Source of the DNA: Halomonas sp. DQ26W
Lineage (GTDB): Bacteria > Pseudomonadota > Gammaproteobacteria > Pseudomonadales > Halomonadaceae
DNA length: 64,000 nt
NCBI RefSeq assembly: GCF_003339685.1
Contig: NZ_QPKI01000003.1
Location: 60,301 to 124,300 of the forward strand
Reading direction: 5' to 3'
The translations under genes were made by a program, and so were the position numbers. The notes below the pieces were generated by a model. The model was not told the origin of the DNA. It made no database searches and saw only the letters and a program-made list of their open reading frames with translations. Numbering within the stretch: position 1 is the first letter of the stretch; each line of letters begins with the position of its first letter. Positions 43,671 through 53,618 of the stretch are shown in pieces.

Positions 43671-44461
43671 CAGTGGCCGCTCAAGTCGTCATCACCCCTG
43701 TCGAGACCGAGACATGGCGCAGCCGGGTGGCCCACGCCTTTTCCCGCGCCGCTCCCCGCTATGCCATCTTGGCCGGAGCGCAGCTATCCATGGGCGAGGC
43801 GCTCTGGCGCCACCTGCCCTCGCATGCCACAGCCATCCTCGACCTCGGCTGCGGCCCAGGACACTGGAGCGCGCGCCTGGCCTCTCGCTACGGGCAGAAT
43901 GCCCGGGTAACCGGCCTCGACCTGGCCCCCGGCATGCTCGCAAAGGCTCGCAACGACCATGGCGAATGCATCCGGTGGCTCCAGGCCGATGCCGGCGCGC
44001 TGCCGCTGGACGATGCGACGCAGGACCTCGTCTTCTCCAACCTGGCCATTCAGTGGTGCCCCGACCTGGATGTCGTGCTGCCGGAGATTCAGCGCGTACT
44101 GCGCCCAGGCGGCCGTGCCCTGATCAACACCCTGGGGCCGGGCACCCTGGGCGAAGTGGCCCATGCCTGGTCCTCCTCCGCCCTGCTCGGCTTCCGCTCC
44201 CGCGAGCACCACCTGATCGGTGCGCAACTGGCGGGCTTCGACGGCGTCCGGCTGGAGGAGAAAATCGAGCGTTTCTTCTATCCGGACCTGGCCGCGGTGA
44301 TGGCATCCATCAAGGGGGTCGGCGCTCAGATGCCCCGCCCCGATGCTCGCCTCACCCGGGCCGACCTGGCTCGCGCCAAGCGCCGCTATGAGTCTCTTCG
44401 CGTGCCCCGGGGTCTGCCGGTGAGCTACACGCGGCTGACGCTGATTCTCGACAGGAAATGA
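43667..44461 (+). CDS. bioC: Malonyl-ACP O-methyltransferase
   Basis: BioC methylates the free carboxyl group of malonyl-ACP so that fatty-acid enzymes accept it as primer for pimelate synthesis. The product has 264 residues. After a conserved VAHAFSRAAPRYAILAGAQ stretch, the SAM motif is ILDLGCGPGHWSARLA at about 57-72. QADAGALPLDDATQDLVFSNLAIQWCPDL and LRPGGRALINTLGPGTLGE follow. It overlaps bioH and bioD by 4 bp each, so the operon is translationally coupled throughout. Confidence 0.96.
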   Translation: MTVAAQVVITPVETETWRSRVAHAFSRAAPRYAILAGAQLSMGEALWRHLPSHATAILDLGCGPGHWSARLASRYGQNARVTGLDLAPGMLAKARNDHGECIRWLQADAGALPLDDATQDLVFSNLAIQWCPDLDVVLPEIQRVLRPGGRALINTLGPGTLGEVAHAWSSSALLGFRSREHHLIGAQLAGFDGVRLEEKIERFFYPDLAAVMASIKGVGAQMPRPDARLTRADLARAKRRYESLRVPRGLPVSYTRLTLILDRK

Positions 44462-45168
44462 GCACAATGCCTGCCTATTTCGTCACCGGAACCGACACCG
44501 ATGCCGGCAAGACGCTGGCCACCGCCGGCCTGCTGGCCCTGGCTCGTCGCCAAGGCTTCACCACCCTGGGGCTGAAGCCTGTCGCCTCAGGCTGCCGACT
44601 CACCTCAGCAGGGCTGCGCAACGACGATGCCCTTGCCCTGCAATCGCGCAGCGAGCCGGCCGTGCCCTATGCCGTCGTCAACCCCTTCGCCTTCGCGCCC
44701 GCCATCGCCCCCCACCTGGCGGCGCGACGTGACGTCGGCGATGTGACCCTGTCGGCACTGACCAACCATGTCGAGCCACTTCTCATGAGTCCCCGCGACC
44801 TGACCCTGATCGAAGGCGCCGGAGGGTGGCGCGTCCCGCTCAATGACAGCGAGGACCTCTCCGGCCTGGCCGTGCGCCTCCAGCTCCCGGTGATCCTCGT
44901 CGTCGGCCTGAAGCTTGGCTGCATCAGCCATGCGCGACTGACGGCGGAGGCGATCCAAGCCGATGGCCTGCGCCTCGCCGGTTGGATAGGCAACCTGCTC
45001 GACGCCGACTTTGCCACCGATGCGACCCTCTATGAAGAGAACCTGGTCACCCTCGAGCGCACCCTCCCCGGGCCCTGTCTCGGCATAGTGCCACGCCTGG
45101 ACGCCGTCGATGAGCAGAGGCGCCCCGAGTCCGCCGCTACCTGTCTCGTGCTGCCCAATGACGATTGA
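44458..45168 (+). CDS. bioD: Dethiobiotin synthetase
   Basis: BioD closes the ureido ring of dethiobiotin with ATP and carbon dioxide. The product has 236 residues. The P-loop is GTDTDAGKT at about 11-19. KPVASGCR and EGAGGWRVPLND hold substrate contacts. LPVILVVGLKLGCISHARLTAEAI marks the dimer core. It is the last gene of bioBFHCD; its stop codon overlaps the -35 box of the tRNA-Leu promoter, so the next unit begins immediately. Confidence 0.97.
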   Translation: MSTMPAYFVTGTDTDAGKTLATAGLLALARRQGFTTLGLKPVASGCRLTSAGLRNDDALALQSRSEPAVPYAVVNPFAFAPAIAPHLAARRDVGDVTLSALTNHVEPLLMSPRDLTLIEGAGGWRVPLNDSEDLSGLAVRLQLPVILVVGLKLGCISHARLTAEAIQADGLRLAGWIGNLLDADFATDATLYEENLVTLERTLPGPCLGIVPRLDAVDEQRRPESAATCLVLPNDD

Positions 45169-45192
45169 CTTGCCGGCGCGCGTCCGTACAAT
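45165..45192 (+). promoter_or_regulatory. Promoter of tRNA-Leu
   Basis: TTGACT (45165-45170) and TACAAT (45187-45192) are separated by 16 bp. A GC-rich discriminator follows, as expected of a stable-RNA promoter. It lies about 15 bp before the mature tRNA. Confidence 0.7.
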
Positions 45193-45212
45193 GTGGACGC
45201 CTGCCCAACCCT

Positions 45213-45297
<85 letters not shown>

Positions 45298-45447
45298 TTC
45301 CAATGTATTGATTTTCTTTATTTCTTCCCGCTTCGCAGCACGAGGCAATCCCTGTGTGTGCCTGTCATATTCGCAGCGCAGCGTGTTGCAAGCCTCGTCC
45401 TACCCTTGCTTCATCCCTGTCCGCCGCCACCCAACGGAGGCTCGCCT

Positions 45448-46710
45448 ATGTCCCACGTTTGGCACCCCTACGCCCATCTCAAGACACAGTCACCGGCGCC
45501 GAAGGTAATCGGTGGCGAAGGCCCTCGGTTTACCCTGGAGGGCGGGGAAAGGCTACTCGACGCCACCTGCTCCTGGTGGTGCATGATCCATGGCTACGGC
45601 CACCCACGCCTAGTGGCCGCGATTCGCGAACAGGCCGGCGAGCTGTGCCATGTCATGCTAGGCGGGCTGAGCCATGAGCCTGCCGATCGCCTGGCTGACG
45701 AGCTCGTACGCGTGACCCCCGACGGTCTCAATCACGTCTTCTTCTCGGATAGCGGCTCGGTGGGCATGGAAGTGGCGATGAAGATGGCGGTGCAGTATCA
45801 CCAGTTGAAGGGCAAACCCGGCAAGCACCGACTGCTCTCCCTGATGAAGGCCTACCATGGCGATACGGTAGGCTGCATGGCGGTCTGCGATCCCGAGGAA
45901 GGCATGCACTCCCTGTTCGCCGGCTACCTGCCCCAGCACCATTTCGCTCCCGCCCCCACGGCCCCCTTCGGTGCCGAACCGGCATCGGTCCAGGCCGATC
46001 TCGATCGCTTACAGGCCGTGCTGGAACGTCATCATCAGGAGATCGCTGCCCTGCTGATGGAGCCGTTACTGCAGGCGGCAGGTGGCCTGAACATGACCTC
46101 CCCCCATTACCTCCGGGGGGCTCAGGCGCTATGCGAAGCGTACGATGTGCTGCTGGTCTTCGACGAAGTAGCGACCGGCTTCGGCCGCACGGGCACGCTA
46201 TTCGCCGCCGACCATGCCGGTATTACGCCGGATATCATGGTGCTCTCGAAGGGACTGACCGGCGGATACCTGGGCCATGCCGCAACGCTGGCCACGGACC
46301 GAGTGCATGACGCATTCATCGGTGACAGCCCCTATCATGCCTTCATGCATGGCCCCACCTTCATGGGCAACCCGCTGGCTTGCCGGGTCGCACTGGAGAG
46401 TCTCGCCATCTTCGAGGAGGAACGCTACCTGGAGCGGATAGCCTGCCTCAACCAGATCCTGCGCGAAGAACTGGTGATGGACACCCGGCTGAGCATGCAC
46501 CCCCAGGTTGCCGACGTCCGCACCCTGGGAGCCACCGCCGTGATAGAGGTCGTGGATCCGGCTTCACTGAAAGGGGTAGCAGAATTCGCTCGCGATCAGG
46601 GAGTCTGGCTGCGTCCCTTCGGCCGCTGGCTATATACCATGCCGGCCTATATCACCTCGGAGACGGACATGCGCCATATCACAAGCGTCATGAAAGGGTG
46701 GTTCTCGTAA
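45448..46710 (+). CDS. bioA: Adenosylmethionine-8-amino-7-oxononanoate aminotransferase
   Basis: BioA converts 8-amino-7-oxononanoate to 7,8-diaminononanoate using SAM as amino donor. The product has 420 residues from ATG 45448, with ACGGAGG upstream. HPYAHLKTQSPAPKVIGGEG starts the protein and SWWCMIHGYGHP holds the tryptophan and tyrosine of the active site. SDSGSVGMEVAMKMAVQYH, FDEVATGFGRTGTLFA and the PLP lysine in MVLSKGLTGGYL (about 264) follow. It is cut off from bioBFHCD by the tRNA gene, and I find no BirA-type repeat before it. A terminator follows. Confidence 0.97.
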   Translation: MSHVWHPYAHLKTQSPAPKVIGGEGPRFTLEGGERLLDATCSWWCMIHGYGHPRLVAAIREQAGELCHVMLGGLSHEPADRLADELVRVTPDGLNHVFFSDSGSVGMEVAMKMAVQYHQLKGKPGKHRLLSLMKAYHGDTVGCMAVCDPEEGMHSLFAGYLPQHHFAPAPTAPFGAEPASVQADLDRLQAVLERHHQEIAALLMEPLLQAAGGLNMTSPHYLRGAQALCEAYDVLLVFDEVATGFGRTGTLFAADHAGITPDIMVLSKGLTGGYLGHAATLATDRVHDAFIGDSPYHAFMHGPTFMGNPLACRVALESLAIFEEERYLERIACLNQILREELVMDTRLSMHPQVADVRTLGATAVIEVVDPASLKGVAEFARDQGVWLRPFGRWLYTMPAYITSETDMRHITSVMKGWFS

Positions 46711-46719
46711 GACAAGAAC

Positions 46720-46742
46720 GCCGCTCTCCTAGGGAGAGCGGC
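46720..46742. terminator. Bidirectional hairpin between bioA and lpxC
   Basis: A perfect 10-bp stem (GCCGCTCTCC with GGAGAGCGGC) has a 3-base loop and lies between the converging bioA and lpxC genes. No long T-run follows on either side. Confidence 0.65.
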
Positions 46743-46779
46743 ATCTGTCGTCAATCGTCTGCGGGAAACTTGCCGGATG

Positions 46780-47691
46780 TCAGGCCATGGCGGGCTGGGC
46801 GTAGGAGATCGGTGCCAGCTCGCGCTCGTCTTCAAATGTCACGATCTCGTAGGATTCGGGCTGTGCCAGCAAGGCACGACAGAGCTGGTTATTAAGCGCA
46901 TGGCCCGACTTGATGCCGCGAAACTCACCGATCAAACTAAAGCCCAGCAAGTAGAGATCACCGATGGCGTCGAGTACCTTGTGCTTGACGAACTCATCTT
47001 CGTAGCGCAGGCCGCCTTCGTTGACGATGCGGTAGTCGTCGACCACGATGGCGTTGTCGAGACTACCGCCCAACGCCAGGTTATTGGCACGCAGGTACTC
47101 GAGATCGCGCATGAAACCGAAGGTACGTGCCCGGGACACCTCCTTGACGAAGGAGGTGGTGGAGAAGTCCACCACGGCGGTCTGCTTCTGGTCTTCGAAC
47201 ACCGGGTGATCGAATTCGATGGCAAACGACACCTTGAAACCCTGATGCGGCAAGAAGCGCGCCTCCTTGTCATCCTCCTGGACCAGCACCTCACGCTTGA
47301 TTCGAATGAACTGCTTTGGCGCCTCCTGCTCGGCGATGCCCGCCGACTGGATCAGGAAGACGAAGGGGCCGGCGCTTCCATCCATGATCGGCACCTCAGG
47401 GGCGCTGACATCCACATAGGCATTATCGATGCCCAGGCCCGCCAGGGCCGACATGAGATGCTCCACAGTGGCGACCTTGACACCGTTCTGCGACAGCGCG
47501 GTACACAGCGTCGTGTCGGTAACCAGGGAGGCACTGGCTGGAATCTGGACCTCCGGGTCGAGGTCGGTACGCACAAACACGATACCGGTATTCACCGGTG
47601 CCGGACGCAGCGCCAGATAGACTTTCTTACCGGAATGGAGTCCAACGCCGGTGGCGCGGATGCTGTTTTGCAGGGTGCGTTGTCTGATCAT
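46780..47691 (-). CDS. lpxC: UDP-3-O-acyl-N-acetylglucosamine deacetylase
   Basis: LpxC performs the committed step of lipid A synthesis. The product has 303 residues (E. coli 305). Zinc ligands are His78 (VEHLMSAL), His237 and Asp241 ([10 protein letters not shown]); the catalytic His264 is in [12 protein letters not shown]. This shows that the organism makes lipid A. It ends the dcw cluster, in the usual place after ftsZ, and has its own promoter in the 112-bp gap. secM/secA, which follow in E. coli, are replaced by the biotin genes on the opposite strand. Confidence 0.98.
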   Translation of the reverse strand: MIRQRTLQNSIRATGVGLHSGKKVYLALRPAPVNTGIVFVRTDLDPEVQIPASASLVTDTTLCTALSQNGVKVATVEHLMSALAGLGIDNAYVDVSAPEVPIMDGSAGPFVFLIQSAGIAEQEAPKQFIRIKREVLVQEDDKEARFLPHQGFKVSFAIEFDHPVFEDQKQTAVVDFSTTSFVKEVSRARTFGFMRDLEYLRANNLALGGSLDNAIVVDDYRIVNEGGLRYEDEFVKHKVLDAIGDLYLLGFSLIGEFRGIKSGHALNNQLCRALLAQPESYEIVTFEDERELAPISYAQPAMA

Positions 47692-47731
47692 GGGCAGTAG
47701 CCAGGCAGTTGTTAGTTATCAAACACTGTTC

Positions 47732-47760
47732 ACTATAACACCGAACAGACGTTTCAACAA
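47732..47760 (-). promoter_or_regulatory. Promoter of lpxC
   Basis: On the minus strand TTGTTG (47755-47760) and TATAGT (47732-47737) are separated by 17 bp. Transcription would start about 35 bp before the lpxC ATG. lpxC can therefore be read apart from ftsZ. Confidence 0.55.
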
Positions 47761-47803
47761 AAAGACATCTCCTGACCCTGCCTGATCGCGCAAACAGCCG
47801 CTA

Positions 47804-48973
47804 TCAATCAGCTTGGCGGCGCAGGAAGGCCGGGATGTCGAGATAGTCATCCAGCTCCTGAGGGGTGCGGCGCTTCTCTGGCTGCGGCTTCGGAGCCTCC
47901 TGTGGCTCGGCCTTGGCAGCTGCACTCTGCTGGCGCATGGCCGGCTGAGCACGCTGGCGATAGTCGCTGCCCTCTGAACGCTTGGCACTCTCGCGGCCAG
48001 CCACTTTCTGCTGGCGTCCTTCGAGCCCGGCCGCCACGACGGTGACGCGCAGTTCATCTGTCATGTCCATGTCGATCGAGGTGCCCACCACGATGGTGGC
48101 ATCCTGGGAGGCAAACTCCTGAACGGTCGCACCCACATCGTTGAATTCACCGATGGAAAGATCCGGCCCAGCAGTGATATTGACCAGTATACCGCGGGCG
48201 CCATGCAGATCGATGTCTTCTAGCAGCGGGCTGCGAATCGCCTTCTCGGCGGCCTCGCGGGCGCGGTTCTCGCCGGTGGCACCACCGGTGCCCATCATGG
48301 CCATGCCCATCTCGGACATCACGGTGCGTACGTCGGCGAAATCGACGTTGATGATACCGGGGCTGGTGATCAGCTCGGCAATGCCCTGAACGGCGCCCAG
48401 CAGCACATCGTTGGCGGCACTGAACGCGGTCAGCAGGCTGGCGTTCTTGCCCAGCACGGACAGCAGCTTCTCGTTGGGGATGGTGATCAGGGAGTCGACG
48501 TGCTCGGAGAGCTCCTTCATGCCCTCCTCGGCGACCCGCATACGCTTGGGGCCTTCGAAGGGAAAGGGTCGCGTGACCACCGCCACCGTGAGGATGCCCA
48601 GTTCCTTGGCCACCTGGGCAACCACCGGAGCACCGCCAGTGCCGGTGCCTCCACCCATGCCCGCAGTGATGAAGACCATGTCAGCACCGCGGATCAAGTC
48701 CGCGATGCGTTCACGATCCTCCATGGCGGCCTGGCGACCGACATCGGGATTGGCACCCGCTCCCAGGCCCTTGGTGATCTCGCCACCGAGCTGGAGCACG
48801 GTTTTAGCCGACACTCGCTTGAGCGCCTGAGCGTCGGTGTTGGCACAGATGAACTCCACGCCTTCGATGTTGCTCTCGACCATGTGGTTGACGGCATTGC
48901 CACCGCCACCGCCCACGCCGACGACCTTGATGACCGCACTGCTCGAGGGTGCGCTATCTACCAGTTCGAACAT
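47804..48973 (-). CDS. ftsZ: Cell division GTPase FtsZ
   Basis: FtsZ is the tubulin-like protein that forms the division ring. The product has 389 residues (E. coli 383). The GTP-binding signature is [14 protein letters not shown] at about 107-120. The T7-loop region is [12 protein letters not shown] glutamine- and proline-rich linker (about 320-372) leads to the conserved C-terminal peptide [14 protein letters not shown], which binds FtsA and ZipA. It follows ftsA by 33 bp. Confidence 0.99.
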   Translation of the reverse strand: MFELVDSAPSSSAVIKVVGVGGGGGNAVNHMVESNIEGVEFICANTDAQALKRVSAKTVLQLGGEITKGLGAGANPDVGRQAAMEDRERIADLIRGADMVFITAGMGGGTGTGGAPVVAQVAKELGILTVAVVTRPFPFEGPKRMRVAEEGMKELSEHVDSLITIPNEKLLSVLGKNASLLTAFSAANDVLLGAVQGIAELITSPGIINVDFADVRTVMSEMGMAMMGTGGATGENRAREAAEKAIRSPLLEDIDLHGARGILVNITAGPDLSIGEFNDVGATVQEFASQDATIVVGTSIDMDMTDELRVTVVAAGLEGRQQKVAGRESAKRSEGSDYRQRAQPAMRQQSAAAKAEPQEAPKPQPEKRRTPQELDDYLDIPAFLRRQAD

Positions 48974-49006
48974 AAGCCCCGTCTCCTGGACCGCGCCGCG
49001 GCCCTG

Positions 49007-50290
49007 TCAGAAATTTCCTTTCAACCAGCCCCTGATTCTTGCCAGCGCCGGAATCCCTTCCACTACCCCACGCCGGGAGACGTCATCACGCCCAGGCTGT
49101 GCCGTGACCAGTCTGCCCTCGCGACCTCGCCCACTGCGCACCTCCTGAAGAGCGTAATGTAGCAAACCCACGCCGGTGGAATAAATCGGATTGCGGACCA
49201 CATCGGCCAAGCCGCGCACGTTGAGCGGACAGGCGATACGCACCGGCATATGGAAGATTTCCTCAGCCAGTTCGACCACCCCCTCCATGCGCGACGTCCC
49301 GCCGGTCAGCACCACGCCAGCCGCCACCATATCCTCGAATCCGCTGCGACGCAGCTCGTCACGTATCAGGGTGAACAGCTCCTCGTAGCGAGGCTCGACC
49401 ACCTCTGCCAATGCCTGGCGGGAGAGGTCCCTGGCCGGACGGTCGCCAACGCTGGGTACCTTGATCATTTCGTCGCTGGAAGCCAGCTGCGTCAAGGCGC
49501 AGGCGTACTTGACCTTGATCTCCTCAGCGTACTGGGTCGGTGTTCTCAACGCCATGGCGATATCGTTGGTGACCTGGTCGCCGGCGATGGGTATCACTGC
49601 CGTGTGGCGAATGGCCCCTTCGGTAAAAACGGCAATATCGGTGGTGCCACCTCCGATGTCCACCATGCAGACGCCCAACTCCCGTTCATCCTCGGTGAGT
49701 ACCGCCATGCTCGAGGCGAGCTGCTCGAGGATGATGGCATCTACCTCGAGACCACAGCGGCGAACGCACTTGTCAATATTCTGGACCGCGTTGAGTGCCG
49801 CCGTCACCAAGTGGACACGAGCCTCGAGCCGAACGCCTGACATGCCCAGCGGCTCGCGAATACCGCCCTGGGTATCGATGGAAAATTCCTGGGGCAACAC
49901 ATGCAGGACTCGTTGCCCTTCCGATATTGCCCTTGCCCTTGCCGAGTCGATAACCCGATCGATGTCGGTTGACATGACTTCGCGATCTTTTATCGCGACG
50001 ACGCCGTCCGAATTCATCGAGCTGATATGGCTGCCGGCAACGCCTACATAGACCGAATGAATATCGCAGCCGGCCATCAATTCGGCCTCTTCCACGGCAC
50101 GTTGAATGGATTGCACCGTGGATTCGATATTGATCACGACGCCTTTCTTCATGCCGCGAGAGGGGTGTGAGCCGATGCCAGCAATCTCGATGCCGCCATC
50201 ATCGGTTGGCTGCCCAACGATCGCCACCACCTTGGATGTTCCGATATCCAGTCCGACTACCATGTTAGATGAATTGGAAGTGACTGCCAT
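49007..50290 (-). CDS. ftsA: Cell division protein FtsA
   Basis: FtsA is the actin-like membrane tether of FtsZ. The product has 427 residues (E. coli 420). Phosphate loops are VVGLDIGTSKVVAIVG at the start and VDIGGGTTDIAVF in the middle; VVLTGGTSRMEGVVELAEEIF holds the adenosine motif. The C-terminus PALARIRGWLKGNF is the amphipathic membrane-targeting helix. A 198-bp AT-richer spacer precedes the gene, unlike the tight joins elsewhere in the cluster. Confidence 0.98.
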   Translation of the reverse strand: MAVTSNSSNMVVGLDIGTSKVVAIVGQPTDDGGIEIAGIGSHPSRGMKKGVVINIESTVQSIQRAVEEAELMAGCDIHSVYVGVAGSHISSMNSDGVVAIKDREVMSTDIDRVIDSARARAISEGQRVLHVLPQEFSIDTQGGIREPLGMSGVRLEARVHLVTAALNAVQNIDKCVRRCGLEVDAIILEQLASSMAVLTEDERELGVCMVDIGGGTTDIAVFTEGAIRHTAVIPIAGDQVTNDIAMALRTPTQYAEEIKVKYACALTQLASSDEMIKVPSVGDRPARDLSRQALAEVVEPRYEELFTLIRDELRRSGFEDMVAAGVVLTGGTSRMEGVVELAEEIFHMPVRIACPLNVRGLADVVRNPIYSTGVGLLHYALQEVRSGRGREGRLVTAQPGRDDVSRRGVVEGIPALARIRGWLKGNF

Positions 50291-50488
50291 GCGCCGGGGT
50301 ATCTCCTAAAACTTGACACACTGGGAATTCCACTATTCTGCTTTAAATGGCCATTGCGCCCATTATAGGAACAACTAGCGTTAAACCACCAGTCCAATAC
50401 GTAAAACTGCGCTCACCATACGGGTTATTTCTCACAAAAGGAACACCGGTTTCGTTAGAATCCTGTAGCCGAGGATTCAAAAAAGGAC
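50291..50488 (-). promoter_or_regulatory. AT-richer spacer between ftsQ and ftsA, probable ftsAZ promoter
   Basis: This is the longest gap in the dcw cluster. On the minus strand a consensus TATAAT (complement of 50362-50367) lies 72 bp before the ftsA start. The bases 17 upstream (GGTGGT) are a poor -35, so the promoter is only probable. No gene is visible in the spacer. Confidence 0.4.
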
Positions 50489-51214
50489 TCAGCCTGCATC
50501 GTCGTTATCCGTCTCTTCAATACCCGTTTCGCCGTGCCATGCCACCGCAACGCCATTGGGATAACGCAGATCGATATAACGTATATGCTCAGCCTGCTGC
50601 CCCAGCTGTCGTTGCCAGGCAGCGCCCAGACGAGCCAGGCGTGCTTCGCGATCGCTGCGCCCCAGCATCACCCAGACCCCATCATCGAGCTGCAGCCGCC
50701 AGGCGCCGCGCGGCTCGAGCCTGAGTTGGGTGATGGTTAATCCAAGAGTGTCGAAGCGTGGCACCAGGCGGTCATGGTAAGCCAGCACTTCGGCCCCGCT
50801 GCCGACGGGACCGGCAAGATCGGGCAAGCCGGAAGGAGGTAGTACCGGTGCAAATGCGAAAGGCTCGCCTTCAGGATTGAGCAGATAGACATCGTTCCAG
50901 CGGGCCACCGGTACTTGTTCGACCAGTTCGAAGGCCAGCGCATATGGCCACTCCCGTGCCACGCGAACTTCCGCCAGCCAAGCCACCGACCGCGCTCGCC
51001 TGCGCAGTGCCGGCAGATCCGCCGACAGCCAGGTCTCTCCCTGGACCAGAGGCGCCAGCTGAGAGCGAAGGTAATCGGCGTTGACATGGCTGAGATCGCC
51101 ACGAATCGAAACTCGCTCGATGGGACGGTCAAGCCATGTCCAGAGCGCGCGCCCGCCGGCCCCGAGGAGGATCAGTAGCAGCAGCAGCCCCGTCAGCGAG
51201 CCGCGCTTGCTCAT
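50489..51214 (-). CDS. ftsQ: Cell division protein FtsQ
   Basis: FtsQ is a bitopic inner-membrane protein that links FtsB/FtsL and FtsI to the divisome. The product has 241 residues from ATG 51214, which overlaps the ddl stop by 4 bp. An upstream in-frame ATG would lie inside ddl. The membrane helix is at about 5-23 (LTGLLLLLILLGAGGRALWTW). The POTRA domain begins IERVSIRGDLSHVNADYL and the beta domain runs to the end with LRLEPRGAWRLQLDDGVWVMLGR. The sequence is fast-evolving; position and architecture support the call. Confidence 0.94.
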   Translation of the reverse strand: MSKRGSLTGLLLLLILLGAGGRALWTWLDRPIERVSIRGDLSHVNADYLRSQLAPLVQGETWLSADLPALRRRARSVAWLAEVRVAREWPYALAFELVEQVPVARWNDVYLLNPEGEPFAFAPVLPPSGLPDLAGPVGSGAEVLAYHDRLVPRFDTLGLTITQLRLEPRGAWRLQLDDGVWVMLGRSDREARLARLGAAWQRQLGQQAEHIRYIDLRYPNGVAVAWHGETGIEETDNDDAG

Positions 51215-52140
51215 GTCAGCCCGGACGGTAGCGTGGCGGCAAGGATGCGACACACCAGCGTATCGAAATCGATACCCGCGTAGGCGGCCGCCTGCGGCAC
51301 CAGGCTATGATCGGTCATGCCCGGCGAGGTATTGACCTCGATCAACCAGAACCGCCCCTCTCCATCGCGCATGACATCGACTCGCCCCCAGTCTTCCCCG
51401 CCGACGGCATCAAAGGCCTGGCGGCAGAGCTCACCCAACTCTGCCTCCTCGTGAGCCTCCAATCCGCATGGCAGGTGATAGAGCGTATCGTTGGAGACAT
51501 ATTTGGCGTCATAGTCGTAGAGGCCGCCGGGTACCTCGACGCGAATGGCGGGGAGTACCGCTTCACCCAGCAACGATACCGTGTACTCATCGCCTTCGAT
51601 GAAGCGCTCGGCCATCACCCGTGTATCGTAGCGGGCGGCATCGCGGTAGGCGTTAACCAGCGCCTCTCGACTGTCGACGATACTGATGCCCAACGTCGAA
51701 CCCTCATGAACCGGCTTGACGACCAGCGGCAGGCCCAGGCGGGCCATTACGTCGTCCCAGTCGGCATCCGGCACGAGCATCAGCGACTCCGGTGTCGGCA
51801 GGCCCACCGACTGCCATATCTGCTTCGTCAACCGCTTGTCCATCCCCAGGGCAGAGGCCAGCACGCCGCTACCAGTATAGGGAATGCGCAGCAGTTCCAG
51901 TGCACCCTGGAAGGTGCCGTCCTCGCCACCACGCCCATGCAGGGCAATGAAGACGCGATCGGGGGCAAGCGCTTCGAGTCCGACAAGCCCGCCATTCGCG
52001 GGATCATAACCGATGACGTCGACGCCGCTGCGCTCCAGCGCCCTCAGCACCGCCGCCCCGCTGTTGAGCGACACTTCACGCTCGGCGGAGTCGCCACCAT
52101 ACAGCACCACCACTCGCCCAAAGTCTCTAGCCGCAATCAT
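51211..52140 (-). CDS. ddl: D-alanine--D-alanine ligase
   Basis: Ddl makes the D-Ala-D-Ala dipeptide that MurF adds to the nucleotide precursor. The product has 309 residues (E. coli DdlB 306). [22 protein letters not shown] opens the ATP-grasp enzyme; [32 protein letters not shown] and [17 protein letters not shown] carry substrate contacts; [19 protein letters not shown] ends with the metal site. It overlaps murC and ftsQ by 4 bp each, as in E. coli murC-ddlB-ftsQ. Confidence 0.97.
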   Translation of the reverse strand: MIAARDFGRVVVLYGGDSAEREVSLNSGAAVLRALERSGVDVIGYDPANGGLVGLEALAPDRVFIALHGRGGEDGTFQGALELLRIPYTGSGVLASALGMDKRLTKQIWQSVGLPTPESLMLVPDADWDDVMARLGLPLVVKPVHEGSTLGISIVDSREALVNAYRDAARYDTRVMAERFIEGDEYTVSLLGEAVLPAIRVEVPGGLYDYDAKYVSNDTLYHLPCGLEAHEEAELGELCRQAFDAVGGEDWGRVDVMRDGEGRFWLIEVNTSPGMTDHSLVPQAAAYAGIDFDTLVCRILAATLPSGLT

Positions 52141-53618
52141 AGCGACACCTCATCGAGATTGAGCCCACTCTCGGCAAGCCCCAGGGCAATGCCACCCACG
52201 TCGCCAGCACCCTGGGTGATCAGGATATCTCCCGTGCGCAGCACTCTGGCCAGCAGGCCGGGCAGCTCAGACTTGTGCTGCACGAATATCGGATCGAGCC
52301 CTCCCCGCTGGCGAATGGAGCCCGCCAGTGTCCGGCCATCGGCGCCAGGAATCGGTGCCTCGCCGGCACTGTAGACGTCAAGCAGAAGCAGCGTATCGAC
52401 CGCACCGAGCACCCTCACGAAGTCCTCGTAGAGGTCCCGGGTGCGGGTGTAGCGATGAGGCTGATAGACCATCACCAGCCGGCGCTTGGGCCAGCCGGCG
52501 CGAACCGCGCGAATGACCATCTCCACTTCCCGCGGGTGGTGACCGTAGTCGTCCACCAGCATGACTTCGCCCTCACCATCGGGCGGCGGGAAGTGGCCAT
52601 GGACCTGGAAGCGACGTCCCACTCCGGCAAAACCGGCCAGGCCACTCAGGATGGCGGCATCTTCGACGCCGGCATCGGTGGCCACGACGATTGCCGCCAA
52701 GGCATTCAGAGCATTGTGGCGCCCCGGCATCGCCAAACGCACCTCCAGCGGTGCGAATCCATCGGGACGCAGTGCGGTGAAGCAGACATCGCCGCCCTGC
52801 TGGACGAAATCCACGATGTGATAATCGGCATCCTCACTGAAACCGTAGGTCACGAACTGCCGTTGGACTCGCTCCAGCAGACCGCGTACGTGCTCATCGT
52901 CAATGCACAGAATGGCCAGTCCATAAAAGGGCAGGTTGTGAAGAAACTCGATGAAGGTGTTCTTGAGACGCTCGAAGTCGCCTCCGTAGGTGCTCATATG
53001 GTCGGCGTCGATATTGGTGACGATCGACACCATGGGCTGAAGGTGGAGAAAAGAAGCATCGGATTCGTCCGCCTCGGCAACTAGATAGTCTCCCTCACCC
53101 AGCTGGGCGTTGGTGCCGGCGCTGGTCAGACGTCCGCCGATGACGAAGGTTGGGTCCAGTCCCCCTTCACCCAGTAGCGTTGCCGTGAGGCTGGTGGTGG
53201 TAGTCTTGCCATGGGTTCCGGCAACCGCGATGCCGTGTCGAAAGCGCATCAGTTCGGCCAGCATCTCAGCTCGGCGCACCACCGGCAGACGATGCTCATG
53301 CGCCCAGAGTATCTCTGGGTTGGACGCGTCCACGGCGGTGGAGACCACCACCACGTCGGCGCTCATCACATTCTCCGCGGCGTGACCAATGGCGACCTGG
53401 ATACCCATCCCCCGCAGCCTTTCGACGACTGGAGAGGCCTTGAGGTCGCTGCCGCTGACCCGGTAGCCCTGATTGGCGAGTACTTCGGCGATGCCGCACA
53501 TGCCGGCGCCACCGATGCCCACGAAATGGATGCGCCGGATACGGCGCATGCCCAGCCCTCGCCCATGGCGGGGCAAGGTTGCCTGGCCGGGAACCGGCCT
53601 CAGGGTGCTATCGCTCAA
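52137..53618 (-). CDS. murC: UDP-N-acetylmuramate--L-alanine ligase
   Basis: MurC adds the first residue, L-alanine, to UDP-MurNAc. I start it at TTG 53618, with GGAG 7 bases upstream, giving 493 residues (E. coli 491) and an 11-bp overlap with murG. ATG 53549 is a shorter alternative of 470 residues. [22 protein letters not shown] is the nucleotide-sugar loop, [16 protein letters not shown] the ATP loop at about 133-148, and [11 protein letters not shown] the C-terminal domain motif. [11 protein letters not shown] is typical of MurC. Confidence 0.96.
   Translation of the reverse strand: MSDSTLRPVPGQATLPRHGRGLGMRRIRRIHFVGIGGAGMCGIAEVLANQGYRVSGSDLKASPVVERLRGMGIQVAIGHAAENVMSADVVVVSTAVDASNPEILWAHEHRLPVVRRAEMLAELMRFRHGIAVAGTHGKTTTTSLTATLLGEGGLDPTFVIGGRLTSAGTNAQLGEGDYLVAEADESDASFLHLQPMVSIVTNIDADHMSTYGGDFERLKNTFIEFLHNLPFYGLAILCIDDEHVRGLLERVQRQFVTYGFSEDADYHIVDFVQQGGDVCFTALRPDGFAPLEVRLAMPGRHNALNALAAIVVATDAGVEDAAILSGLAGFAGVGRRFQVHGHFPPPDGEGEVMLVDDYGHHPREVEMVIRAVRAGWPKRRLVMVYQPHRYTRTRDLYEDFVRVLGAVDTLLLLDVYSAGEAPIPGADGRTLAGSIRQRGGLDPIFVQHKSELPGLLARVLRTGDILITQGAGDVGGIALGLAESGLNLDEVSL

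Noticed and set aside
46777..47700. 307-codon open frame on the plus strand
   Set aside because: It mirrors lpxC almost exactly and has no domain signal.
51307..52374. 355-codon open frame on the plus strand
   Set aside because: It spans the opposite strand of ddl and the end of murC, both intact genes.
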